Assembly (NCBI GenBank): GCA_022559845.1
Contig: CM040126.1
Span: 43,890,458 to 43,954,457 of the forward strand
DNA: 64,000 nt
Source of the DNA: Amorphophallus konjac
Lineage: Eukaryota; Streptophyta; Magnoliopsida; Alismatales; Araceae
Direction: 5' to 3'
Part shown: piece by piece, positions 55,461-64,000 of the stretch
Layout: the number at the start of each line of letters is the position of its first letter
Position numbering within the stretch: the stretch's first letter is position 1
Translations under genes and position numbers: made by a program
Notes under the pieces: generated by a model
Told to the model about the DNA's origin: nothing
Database searches by the model: none
Seen by the model: the letters and a program-made list of their open reading frames with translations, nothing else

Positions 55461-56805
55461 CTTGTAATGACCCAAGATCCGAGTATCGGAAATGAATCAG
55501 CACGACTCGAACCTCGGCCCACCACCCACGAGCCTGAAGACTTGAAAGGGTTAAAGGATGGTGTGAGGATACAAGAGAATCTAAAATAACTGCAGAGCTA
55601 GCACAATGAACTAAATAAAACACATGGAATTAAACAAGTACATATTAAACAGCTACAAGGTCTAGAGTATCTCATGTCCAAAATAAGTACAGTCAACAGG
55701 AAGAAAAATACAAGTACGCGGGGCATACCCCGGCTCTGGCAACTGGCAACTAGCCCTGGCTATTAGAACCACGCTGAACCTCTGACTCGCTCCCTGCCAA
55801 CCTCGCCTCACCTGAAAACACAGGGGTGAGCCCCATCCATTGGCTGAGTAGGGATCCCGCAGACCCCCACCTCACAACGAGGAAAACAAGACAGCAAGGA
55901 AAGTAAGCTAAATAACAGAAGTACAGTAGTAACAACAATAAATAAATGGAAAATCTCTCTATAACTAGCCATACCCTACCGAACAAACCGACTGCGGTCC
56001 GACGGGAAAACAGGTCCGTACCTGCCAGAAGACAGGAGCACCACCTACTAGAAGCAAGACCGGATGCATCCTCTGACGTCTTACACTGTGTCCCAGTGTC
56101 TCCCTACACTCCCCAGGCGGAGACTGAGACACACAACAAGTACCACAAACAAGGACTAGCTGGGGTCCCGCTCGTCAGCGCAGGTCCGATTGCCCCAACT
56201 ACGTGTGCACACACAGACCATGCGCTCTAGGTCATGCCCTCTAGCTGGTTCTTCCCCCCAGCCCGGACGCAGGTAGCAAAGGCGAGGGGCCCTACGGTAA
56301 TCAGCCTAACAACCGTCACTCTCGGGTAAGCCGCTCCACCACTCCCGGGTGGATCAGCACACGCGTGCTGTAAGAAGGCTACGTCTAGTGGACGTGACAC
56401 TGGAGGTATGAACTCACTATGCAACGGGAATCATCAAATATGACAGATGAGGTGCGGAGACGGCCCTCCGTACAAACACCGACTCTCGGTGACACGAATC
56501 GGGGAATACAGATGCCCGGTACACAGGCGAGGTCTAATCAACCTCCAAGACACACGGCTACACTAACCGAGGTAATTCACTCCTCCGGGGATCCTCTTGG
56601 TGTAAGGATGGCTCTCACTAGGTGCACAAGGCATCCCTTAAGCCATACGCCACAAAGGACCAAGGACCAGCTCAACCGGAGGCTAACACGGCACCAAAGA
56701 AACCCCGGTCGCGATGGAAATAGAGTGGCGGTCCTCCCTGGACCGTCACTCCCAGTGGCGGCCAGCCCTAGGCCATAATAGGGCCTTGGCGGTCTTCCTG
56801 AGACT

Positions 56806-58036
56806 TTTTTTTTTAAACCCTGCCTAGGGGGAATGGAGAGTGCTCTCGACGAGACACATCACCATTTGACCACTAGGGGGAAGGTATTATTAAGCAAAAC
56901 TTCAACAGAATATTACATGGTTCGGATGCTAGGGACACCTAGCTTATCCAATTGTGCTGCGCCCTTGACATTTGGCGGCAACTCATGATAAAAAAAGAAA
57001 GAATTACACTTTTTAGAGCAAGCATGAGATGCTAACAAGTCAGCAGCAATGTTAGCTTCTCCGAATACATGAGTGACTGTGTCCCTTGGCGAAAGCAGAG
57101 CTTTGATTTCTCTGACATAAGGAGTGATGGTCCACGGGTAGCAAGCTTGGCTATTAATGGCTTGAACAAGGATTTTGGAATCACATTCAATCCCAGTCGG
57201 TTGAGGAGAAACCAGCTTCAGATAGTAGATGCCATCTTGGAGTGCTCTAGCTTCTGTAATGATGCTATTTGCAGCCCCATAAAAATGTGAAAAAGCAATG
57301 AGAACATCACCTTTGAAATCTCTGACAATTCCACCTCCACCTGAAATTTCTGGATTCTTACTAGCTCCATCGGTATTCAGTTTTAACAGAGGCCATGGAG
57401 GACATAACCATTTGACAATTTTCAAAATAGGATTTTTAGAAGAACCACATTTAATACCAAAGTGTGAAAGAATAAGCTTCTTGCTGTGATGCTCTTCCTT
57501 TAGATCCGACAGTTCACAAACGGATTTAGCTTGGGTAATAATGTTATGCAGAATGGTAGATTTTGAAGTATATTTACCCTCATATTTAGCCAAATTTCTT
57601 GCAGACCAGAGTTCCAGCATGGTATAACCAATAACTGCTAGAGAGAAGAAACCAAACTTTGATTTGATATTAAGGGGAGTGAGCGATTTGATGACTCTGT
57701 GTTTTGCAGAAAGGCCTTCAAATTGTAGCCCCAGAGCTGACAAAGAAGCCCAGACAAATGAAGTAGCTTCACTGTCTATGAATATGTGTTGCATAGATTC
57801 CACTTTAGATTGGACACAGCAATGGCATTTGGAGCAGAGCTGAATTCCCAGCATTTGAACATTATTGTCTGTTGGTACACAGTTGCAGACAATCCTCCAT
57901 AGAAAAATAGATAATCTAGTAGGCATCCATTTCGACCAAAGCTTTGACCAAGGCGATTGCTCCTGCTGAATGATGTTGCTTAGACAGTTATAAATTGATG
58001 AAACTTCACAGAGACCCGATGAGGATAGGGACCAGA
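56806..58036 (-). mobile_element. 5'-truncated LINE in Tekay LTR
   Basis: 1231 bp with a poly(A) tail (T run at 56806-56815 on plus) and a perfect 12-bp target duplication CTTCCTGAGACT (56794-56805 and 58037-58048). Only the 3' end of ORF2 and a 3' UTR of about 100 bp are present, the usual result of incomplete reverse transcription. Confidence 0.93.
56913..58036 (-). CDS. LINE ORF2 C-terminal fragment (zf-RVT and RNase H)
   Basis: About 374 uninterrupted codons ending at 56913. The first half has PWSKLWSKWMPTRLSIFLWR and a Cys/His cluster (CSKCHCCVQSKVESMQHIFI) matching zf-RVT (PF13966). The second half is an RVT_3 RNase H: LKLNTDGASKNPEISGGGGI with catalytic Asp, ITEARALQDGI with Glu, IECDSKILVQAI with Asp and VFGEANIAADLLA. 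The open frame extends to 58229 only by running into LTR sequence. Absence of stops suggests this is the youngest insertion in the region. It cannot encode a complete ORF2. Confidence 0.88.
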
Positions 58037-59207
58037 CTTCCTGAGACTGCCAAGACGAGGAGACGGCCATCTCCGTGGCCGCCACCTGGCGAACCTTGGG
58101 GGTGGAGTAGCGGCCCATCGCCAGGCCACTACCCCGAGTGGGGCGGTCACCCAATGACCGCACCCATCGGGAAACAGCCATGCCCTGGCCGCAACTTGGC
58201 AGGATCCCCCAACAGTCAAAAACCCGCACCCCGAGGGTACGTTGACCCGACCGGAGAAACGGTCGGCGGCTGGCAAGCGGTCAGTTGCAAGACCGTAATA
58301 GAGGGTGGCGGTCCCCCTGGGACCCCTACTCCCAACTGACATTCCGAAGTAAATAGCGGCCCTCATAGGACCACCTCATGCAGAAGGTGATTCCTGGTAG
58401 GACCGCAACTTCAACCCGAGCACGAAAATGGCGTGAACGGCGGAAAAACCCCAAACCACGCCCCAATCACCCTCAGATGATAGGGAAACAAAGGGGAACT
58501 CTTCCCCAACCCTCCTAGCATCAATCCATGCTCATAGATCGGTCTTAAACCTCGAAAAACACAATATCCGGCGCTCAACCCCAAATCATGCATTTTCCCA
58601 CCCCGACACAAAACAAGCCCCTCACGGCCTCTCCTCGGCCTAGAAATCACGGGAATGGGAATACAAGGAGGAGGGATCCGTCCCCCTACCTCAAGGAAGC
58701 TTCAAAACCTCCGAATCGCCGCCGATCTCCAAATCATGTTCAAACCACGAACTTCTCACCCTCGCCCCGAGATCACCACCACCACGCTTGCCTTGCCGCC
58801 ACCGCCGCCTTGGTCCGCCGTCCGTCGCTAGAGGAGAAGGGGCGCCGCGTCCATTCACGGGGGAGAGAGCAACGGTCGAGAGGGGGAGCATGGTGCCATG
58901 GGAGGGAAAGGGAAGAAGAAGAAAGGAAAAAGAAGAAAAATAAAAAGGGTTTATTATATAGAAATCCAAAAAATCCAAAAAATATGAAAAATTGGGAAAA
59001 AATCATTTTTCTGATCGTCGGAGCACGCTCGACACACTGGTAACGTCATGGAGTTGGAGAATGCAAAGGTTCACCCTATACAGGGTTCCGAAGGCTTGTT
59101 AGAGGAAAACCTGCGTAAATCGCAAAACGCTCTCCGGGACCCCCGAAAGTGATCCGAAACCCATAGATCATAATCCAAAAAATATCCGAAAAACCTGGGG
59201 CATTACA

Positions 59208-59740
59208 GGCCCGATATGGGCCGAGCCAGATTTACTCTCCTCACTAGCCCCCCACTCTCAAATGCCGAGCACTTTTAGGGATCTGAGAGATGCGTTGGAG
59301 AGGGTACGCTTGGGAGATTACTGCGGGGAAGGTCTCCTCGTATTACTTGCTTGGCGGTCAAGGTGCATCTGGAGGTGGCAGGCGCCATTCCTATAATCAT
59401 GATGTGAGCCCTTTTCTCTTGGAGCACGGGCCTCGAACGAGCACCTGAGCCCGGCGGTCGTACCGTGATAGCGATGGGTGCCTTTGCACCTGCCCTAGGG
59501 CTTCAAGGTGGCCATTCTGCCTTGGGAGGCTATAAGAACCGCCACAAGGTTTTTCTTAGAACCCCATCTGCCCTTCCGTCGTTTGTCGTGCTCGTTGTTG
59601 GCTCCTTCTCAATTTTTGCCTGGTGAGGGTCTTCCTCCTCCTTCTGTTTCCTGGGTCCATGGCGCTACGTAGGAGGGTTCTTAGTGCTGGGTCCAGCTCT
59701 TCCTCCTTCTGTTTACTGATCGAGCCTAATTATTTCAATT
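59208..59740. mobile_element. Unidentified LTR-type repeat, right part
   Basis: Continuation of 47220-48048 after the second GGCCC. Non-coding, with a TAAGAACCGCC-like start region near 59533. The right end is not defined. Confidence 0.5.
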
Positions 59741-60194
59741 CAAATTCCATGAGTATTACATCCTCCCATTTTGTTTAATCTTTAAGGAAAGTATTAGATG
59801 GATCATAAGAGATATTTACTCCTCATGTTTTACAAATGAGTTAGATTATTAAATACAATATTGCGTCCTACGTGAGCCATTAAGCGCACCTACAGTACTT
59901 TATAATTCTGGAGTACTGGAATATGAATGGCATATTTCGTTCATCAAGAACAAATACAGATCATTAAATCCATTCCATGAATTACAACCGTCGGATTAAT
60001 TCACTGTTTGTTCTCATTTTTTACTATCTTAATAATTATGATTTTTTTACATATATAGCCTTATAAATACCGATGATGTCAAATATACTCTTTATTTGAA
60101 CATATTATCAAAAATACCCTTTATTTACAGGTAGACCCTGCCATAACTTTGGTTGGTTTAACTTGAGTTAAGCACGAGTTAAAGTGTGAAATGA
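59741..60194. other. AT-rich unassigned stretch
   Basis: No repeat, gene or RNA recognised. Copia RT, which broke off at 47219, does not resume here. Confidence 0.5.
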
Positions 60195-61069
60195 TTAACC
60201 TACCCTTGGATTATCTCTCTCTCCAACCAATGGAAACCCTAGGATTGAGGAGGGGATGACCAGGATAGGGAGTTGTAGGGTGTCGGTTGTGTGGGGCAAT
60301 GGGAGGTGTGACGATCGGTGGTGCAAGGGCCAGTGAGGCATTGACAGCATGGGGCTCCTCCTCCGGGCCAAAAGAGAGAGCAGTGTCATGATCGGGGAGG
60401 GGAGCAAGAGGGGGGTTCTAGGGTGGGGGTGGGGTCTCTGGCAGGGAGGGGCACGGGACAGGGGGCGGTAAGGGAGTTCCGAGGTGTGGGAGTGGGGGTT
60501 CTGACCAGGAGGGGGTGGGGGGAGGGGGTTCCAATGTGGGGGTGGGGGAGAGGAGGGGCTAGGAGGAAAGGGGGCCAAGAGGATCAGAGTGGGGGGGGTA
60601 CGAGCTAGAGGGGGAGAGGGGGTAGGGAGGAGGGGGGCCTAGATCACCTTGAGGAAGGGGGCGCAGGCACAGTGGCGACTGAGAGGGCAGAAGGCGGTGA
60701 CAGCATCAACTCCTGCACGATAGGCCATGGGTTCTCGGCACTGGGATTCTGAGGCACCTATGGCACTGGCTCCTCCTCCAGCTGCACTCTATGGGGATTC
60801 ACCAGGGATGGGATCGGGGGTTGGGGGGTTCGTCGAGGACGGGGTCTTGTGAGCACCCAAGGAGAGGTGGTCCAGAGCGATGGGGGCCAGGTGCCATGGG
60901 AGGGGGAGGGGGGCTGGGCATCACTAGGGTGGGGGTGCTCAGGGGGGGTGGGGTGTGTTCAAGGAGAGGGCCGAAGGGGGAGGGGGCCAGGGGTGCTCTT
61001 CGAGAGGGGGGGGGGGGGGGGGGCGCTCCGGGAGGGGGAGGGAGGGTGGGTAATCACCGAGAAGTAGGG
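60195..61069 (+). repeat. G-rich stretch with G-run clusters
   Basis: The plus strand has dozens of runs of three to six G separated by short spacers, and an 18-G homopolymer at 61006-61023. The Gly-rich and Pro-rich frames on the two strands reflect composition only. Confidence 0.75.
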
Positions 61070-63314
61070 TGTAATGCCCCCAAAAATTTTGGATTTATTT
61101 ATTTACCGGAGTTTGGATTTATTTTTGGGGGTGAATTAATTTTTAATTGCCGAAATTTAAATTTCGTTCGAACCGTGGCTTTTTGGGATTTTTCCACTGG
61201 TGTTTTGGACTTTTATACGAGAGAATTGGGCATATTTGCAATTTTGGTTTTTGTGGGGTTTCGGGGGGATCCTAAAACCCTTTTTCTTTCCCATTAAACC
61301 TGCCCCCCCTCCTCTCTCTCCTCGTTCTTCTCCTTTTCGCACCGATCGTGAGACCTTCCTTTTCCCACTGGCTGTAGACGGCGAGGCCGAGGGAGGACGA
61401 TCGACCACGGTGGTGGCTTGGGGACTGAGCTCGAGCAGAGACGACGGCCCGGGGCTGGAGCTCGGGTGGTGACGGAGGTGGCTCGCGTGCGAGGGCGTGT
61501 TCGCGGGTTCGCGAGTGGGAATGGCGGTTCCAGTGGTGGTTTTCAAGCGACATTCATTTTGAGGTTAAAGCTTGGTCGAGGTAGGGGGATGGATTCCCTA
61601 GCTCCCCTCTCGCATTTCCCTTCCGATCGGAGTCGATTTGGGCCAGAGAGTGGGGTACGATTCAATTTTTGGGAAAAAAATCATGTTTGGGGTTGTAAGC
61701 TAGAATTCGGCTGATTCCTTGTGATTTCTTGTTTGGATCAGTTTTTTTTAATGCAATCTTGTCGAGGACTAGCCCCCTCTTGTTTTTCGAAGTTCCCACT
61801 CATAATGGTTGCGAGTTGGGGGTGGAAATCCTTTCGGAGTGTTTCCAAAGGTTTCCTGCTCCAGAGACGGCCACATGGGATGCCGTCTCTGCCCAGTAGG
61901 GCGGCGAGAAGCCCGGCCGTCTGATGGGCTAGGCAGCCATCGAGTTGGCCGCCCAGGCAATTGTTGTTCTCTGGGCGGCCAGCAGTGCCGGCCGCCCAGG
62001 CCCAATTTTTGGGAGGCCACATTAGTGGCCATCCAGGCCTGGGAGTAAGGGGGAGTGGGCGGTAATGGCCCTGGCCGCCCAGACCCCTGGGCGACCAGGT
62101 GTTTGGCCGCCTGGGCCCCTCTCCCTCCGGGCTTCGTCTTTCTCCGTTTTGAGCTTCCGTGTGGTTCGGCTTATGCCCCTTGCGCCGGTAGTTAATGGAT
62201 GAGCAATCCAATCTTGAGTTTGGGTTTTCGAGGCATGTGTCACCTCGTGGTGTGTTCTGTGCACTCAGAGGAGTTAGTACGGACCGATGCTTTCCACTTT
62301 TAGCGAGTTTACACGTCCAGTGACCTTTTCCCACTAGTCGTAACTTTCCTACGCACGTGTGTACGGACCCACTTGGGAGTGGTGGAGAGATTGTACCGGT
62401 GTGACGAATTTTAGGCTGGTTACCGTAGGGCCCCTCGTCTTTGCAGCCAAAGTCCGGGCTGGGGGGGGGGGGAATTAGCTAGAGGATTTAACCTAGAGCG
62501 CGGGGTCTGTGTGTGCACACGTGGTTGGGGGTGTCAGACCCGTGCTGACGAGAGCGACCCCAACTAGTCCTTGTTCTGTGGTTCCATTGTTGTGTGTCTC
62601 AGTTTTTACCAGGGGCGAGTAGGGAGACACCTGCCCCGCGGACTAAGACGTCAGTGGACGCACCCGGCCTTGCTTCTAGTGGGTAGCACTCCTATCTCCT
62701 GTGTGGTAGCGACTCGGCTCCCTTCCGTCTCGAGGTGACCATTCTGGCGACTCCGTACTTCTAGTTTTTGGTGCCACGTGGTTTGTGAGGCTTGCTCTAG
62801 TGTAGTTCCTTTGTTTATTATTTAATGCCTCCTTCTGTTATAATTCATTTAATTGTTGTCCTCGCTTATTGCTTATCGCACTGTTTGATTTCTCGTTGTG
62901 AGGTAGGGATCTGCGGGACCCCTAATGAGCCAATGAGATTAGGCTCACCCCCTTTGCTTTTCAGGTGAGGCGAGGCTGGCGCGGAGTACTTCAGAGGCTC
63001 CTCGTGGTTCCGGTGGTCAGGGTTAGATGCCAGTTTGCCAGAGATGGGGTATGCCCCGTGAGCTTGTACTTTTCTTTCTGTTGACTATACTAGTTGTGGA
63101 CTTTTGATATTCTGGACTATATAACTATTTAATTGTGTAAAATGCTTAAATTTTTTGCATTAATAGATTGTCTTTGTGTTTATGCAATTATTTTAGATTC
63201 TTGTATATCTCCACAGCGTCAAAAAACCCTTCTGAGCCTCCCGGCTCGTGGGTGGTGGGCCAGGATTCGGGTCGTATCGGTTCCTTTCCGGTACCCGGAT
63301 CTTGGGTCATTACA
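61070..63314 (+). repeat. 5' LTR of a second Tekay element
   Basis: 2245 bp from TGTAATGCCCC to GGGTCATTACA, the same family as the LTRs of 48049-59207 but on the plus strand. Shared blocks include the TCAGGTGAGGCGAGGCTG and GTGTGTGCACACGTGG segments. It is followed by a primer-binding site. Confidence 0.88.
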
Positions 63315-63316
63315 GT

Positions 63317-63327
63317 TGGTATCAGAG
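63317..63327 (+). promoter_or_regulatory. Primer-binding site of second Tekay element
   Basis: TGGTATCAGAG, then GG instead of C, two bases after the LTR end. Confidence 0.85.
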
Positions 63328-63440
63328 GGTGGTTATGGAGGTATATAGGAACTTAAAATGGTTGCAGCGGTCCAGAAAGTCCATAATATTTTTGTACAGT
63401 TGATAACTAGCTTAGGGTATTGTGTGTTTTATTAACTCAG

Positions 63441-64000
63441 CAGTTTGTTAGGGGCTTGAGGCTAGAGCTTAGGCATCCCCTGATTGTGACCTGTGTGGCC
63501 AACTTAGATGTAGCTTTTCGTGCGGCAGCAGCCTTGGAGGAGGATTTGCAGAGAACTTGAGACCAGGTCAATGTTGGGTAGGCGTAGACAGGCCGCGGTC
63601 AGCAGACGGTTGTGTAGCGGCAGAGTGCCTTACAGCACTCCCCAGGCAACACAGGAGCGTCCCCATATGCAGCTTCGGCCGCTAGTTCTACGTCCTTTGG
63701 ATCCAAGCTTAAGAAGTTGTTCAAGAGGGCTTGTTTTGGTAGGAGGCGTCAAGAGCGTAGAGAGCAGAGGCAGGCATTAGTGGGCAGAGTGCAGCAGCCT
63801 TCTCCACTCTAGCGTCATGGCTCAGTTGGTGGTTAGCGAGGGGTGTGTCCCCAGTGTGGCGATTCTCATCCAGGTAGACAGTGCTCTGTGCCCTTGACGT
63901 GTTTTCGGTGCGACCAGGTGGGGCACATGGCACGTGACTGTCCTCAGAGGCCGCGCCAGCCACACCAGTTCCAACAGTAGCAGCAATTTTAGCCCCAGCA
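63441..64000 (+). pseudogene. gag: Tekay gag C-terminal part, runs off window
   Basis: Reads QFVRGLRLELRHPLIVT then AAALEEDLQRT and a TGA, LKKLFK, CPQCGDSHPGRQC and CFRCDQVGHMARDC, matching the gag of the minus-strand element from its middle onward. The knuckle is intact here. The N-terminal two thirds of gag are missing: the leader joins directly to codon QFV at 63441, indicating an internal deletion. TAG stops sit where the partner has Gln. Confidence 0.8.

Larger units (their letters stand above)
48049..59207 (-). mobile_element. Full-length Tekay/Del chromovirus (Ty3/gypsy), minus strand
   Basis: An 11,159-bp element bounded by TGTAACGACC on the plus-strand left and GGGGCATTACA on the right, with a perfect 5-bp duplication GGCCC (48044-48048 and 59208-59212). 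The 5' LTR is 55463-59207 and the 3' LTR 48049-50570, reading on the minus strand. Between them are primer-binding site, gag, protease, RT, RNase H, integrase and a chromodomain-like C-terminus. Numerous stops, and visible LTR divergence by many transitions, mean an old, inactive copy. Confidence 0.93.
55463..59207 (-). repeat. 5' LTR of Tekay element with nested LINE
   Basis: 3745 bp in total and about 2.5 kb without the nested LINE, agreeing with the 3' LTR. A minus-strand TATA box is present at about 58950. Confidence 0.9.

Noticed and set aside
58037..58229. N-terminal extension of the LINE ORF2 fragment
   Set aside because: The added residues are encoded by Tekay LTR sequence beyond the target duplication.
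60195..61297. Gly-rich and Pro-rich frames around 60.2-61.3 kb
   Set aside because: Composition artefacts of G-runs on one strand and C-runs on the other.

Overview
The window is nuclear DNA from a flowering plant with a large, repeat-rich genome. The evidence is nested plant LTR retrotransposons of known lineages (Tat-type Ty3/gypsy with a second RNase H, Tekay/Del-type chromovirus, Ty1/copia), plant LINE remnants carrying DUF4283 or RVT_3-type RNase H domains, a hAT-like MITE and many minisatellites. I found no convincing host gene, rRNA, tRNA or CRISPR. I cannot name the species.

Layout. 1-2073: unassigned flank and a plus-strand gypsy-type LTR end. 2074-9527: 3' part of a first giant Tat element: an antisense plant-mobile-domain (PMD) gene, a spaced CAGCGGCACAC minisatellite, a purine-rich stretch, a polypurine tract and an LTR. 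9528-37262: internal region of a second Tat element (gag, protease, RT, RNase H, second RNase H, integrase, tandem repeats, antisense PMD gene). Inside it are a MITE (11814-12304), a complete gag-only LTR element (19237-25393, TSD GTCCA) and a 4.5-kb ORF1-only LINE (31828-36307, 17-bp TSD). 37263 to about 41190: its 3' LTR and following sequence.

41350-42835: a SIRE-like copia LTR. 43306-47219: a decayed copia element, itself hit by a 676-bp solo LTR (45192-45867, TSD ATGGC). 47220-48048 and 59208-59740: two pieces of one unidentified LTR-type repeat, split by a full Tekay element on the minus strand (48049-59207, TSD GGCCC) whose 5' LTR contains a truncated LINE (56806-58036, 12-bp TSD). 59740-61069: AT-rich, then very G-rich DNA. 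61070-64000: 5' LTR and start of another Tekay copy on the plus strand.

All retroelement genes read here except the truncated LINE fragment contain stops or frameshifts. Many stops look like CAG, CAA or CGA changed by C-to-T, as expected from deamination of methylated cytosine. The most interesting items are the pair of conserved antisense PMD genes in Tat elements, the large LINE derivative with ORF1 but no reverse transcriptase, a hairpin-forming 40-bp satellite that appears to have grown out of a 121-bp repeat, the spaced-motif arrays that differ between otherwise equivalent LTR regions, and a gag-only element whose 5' LTR has lost its TATA box.
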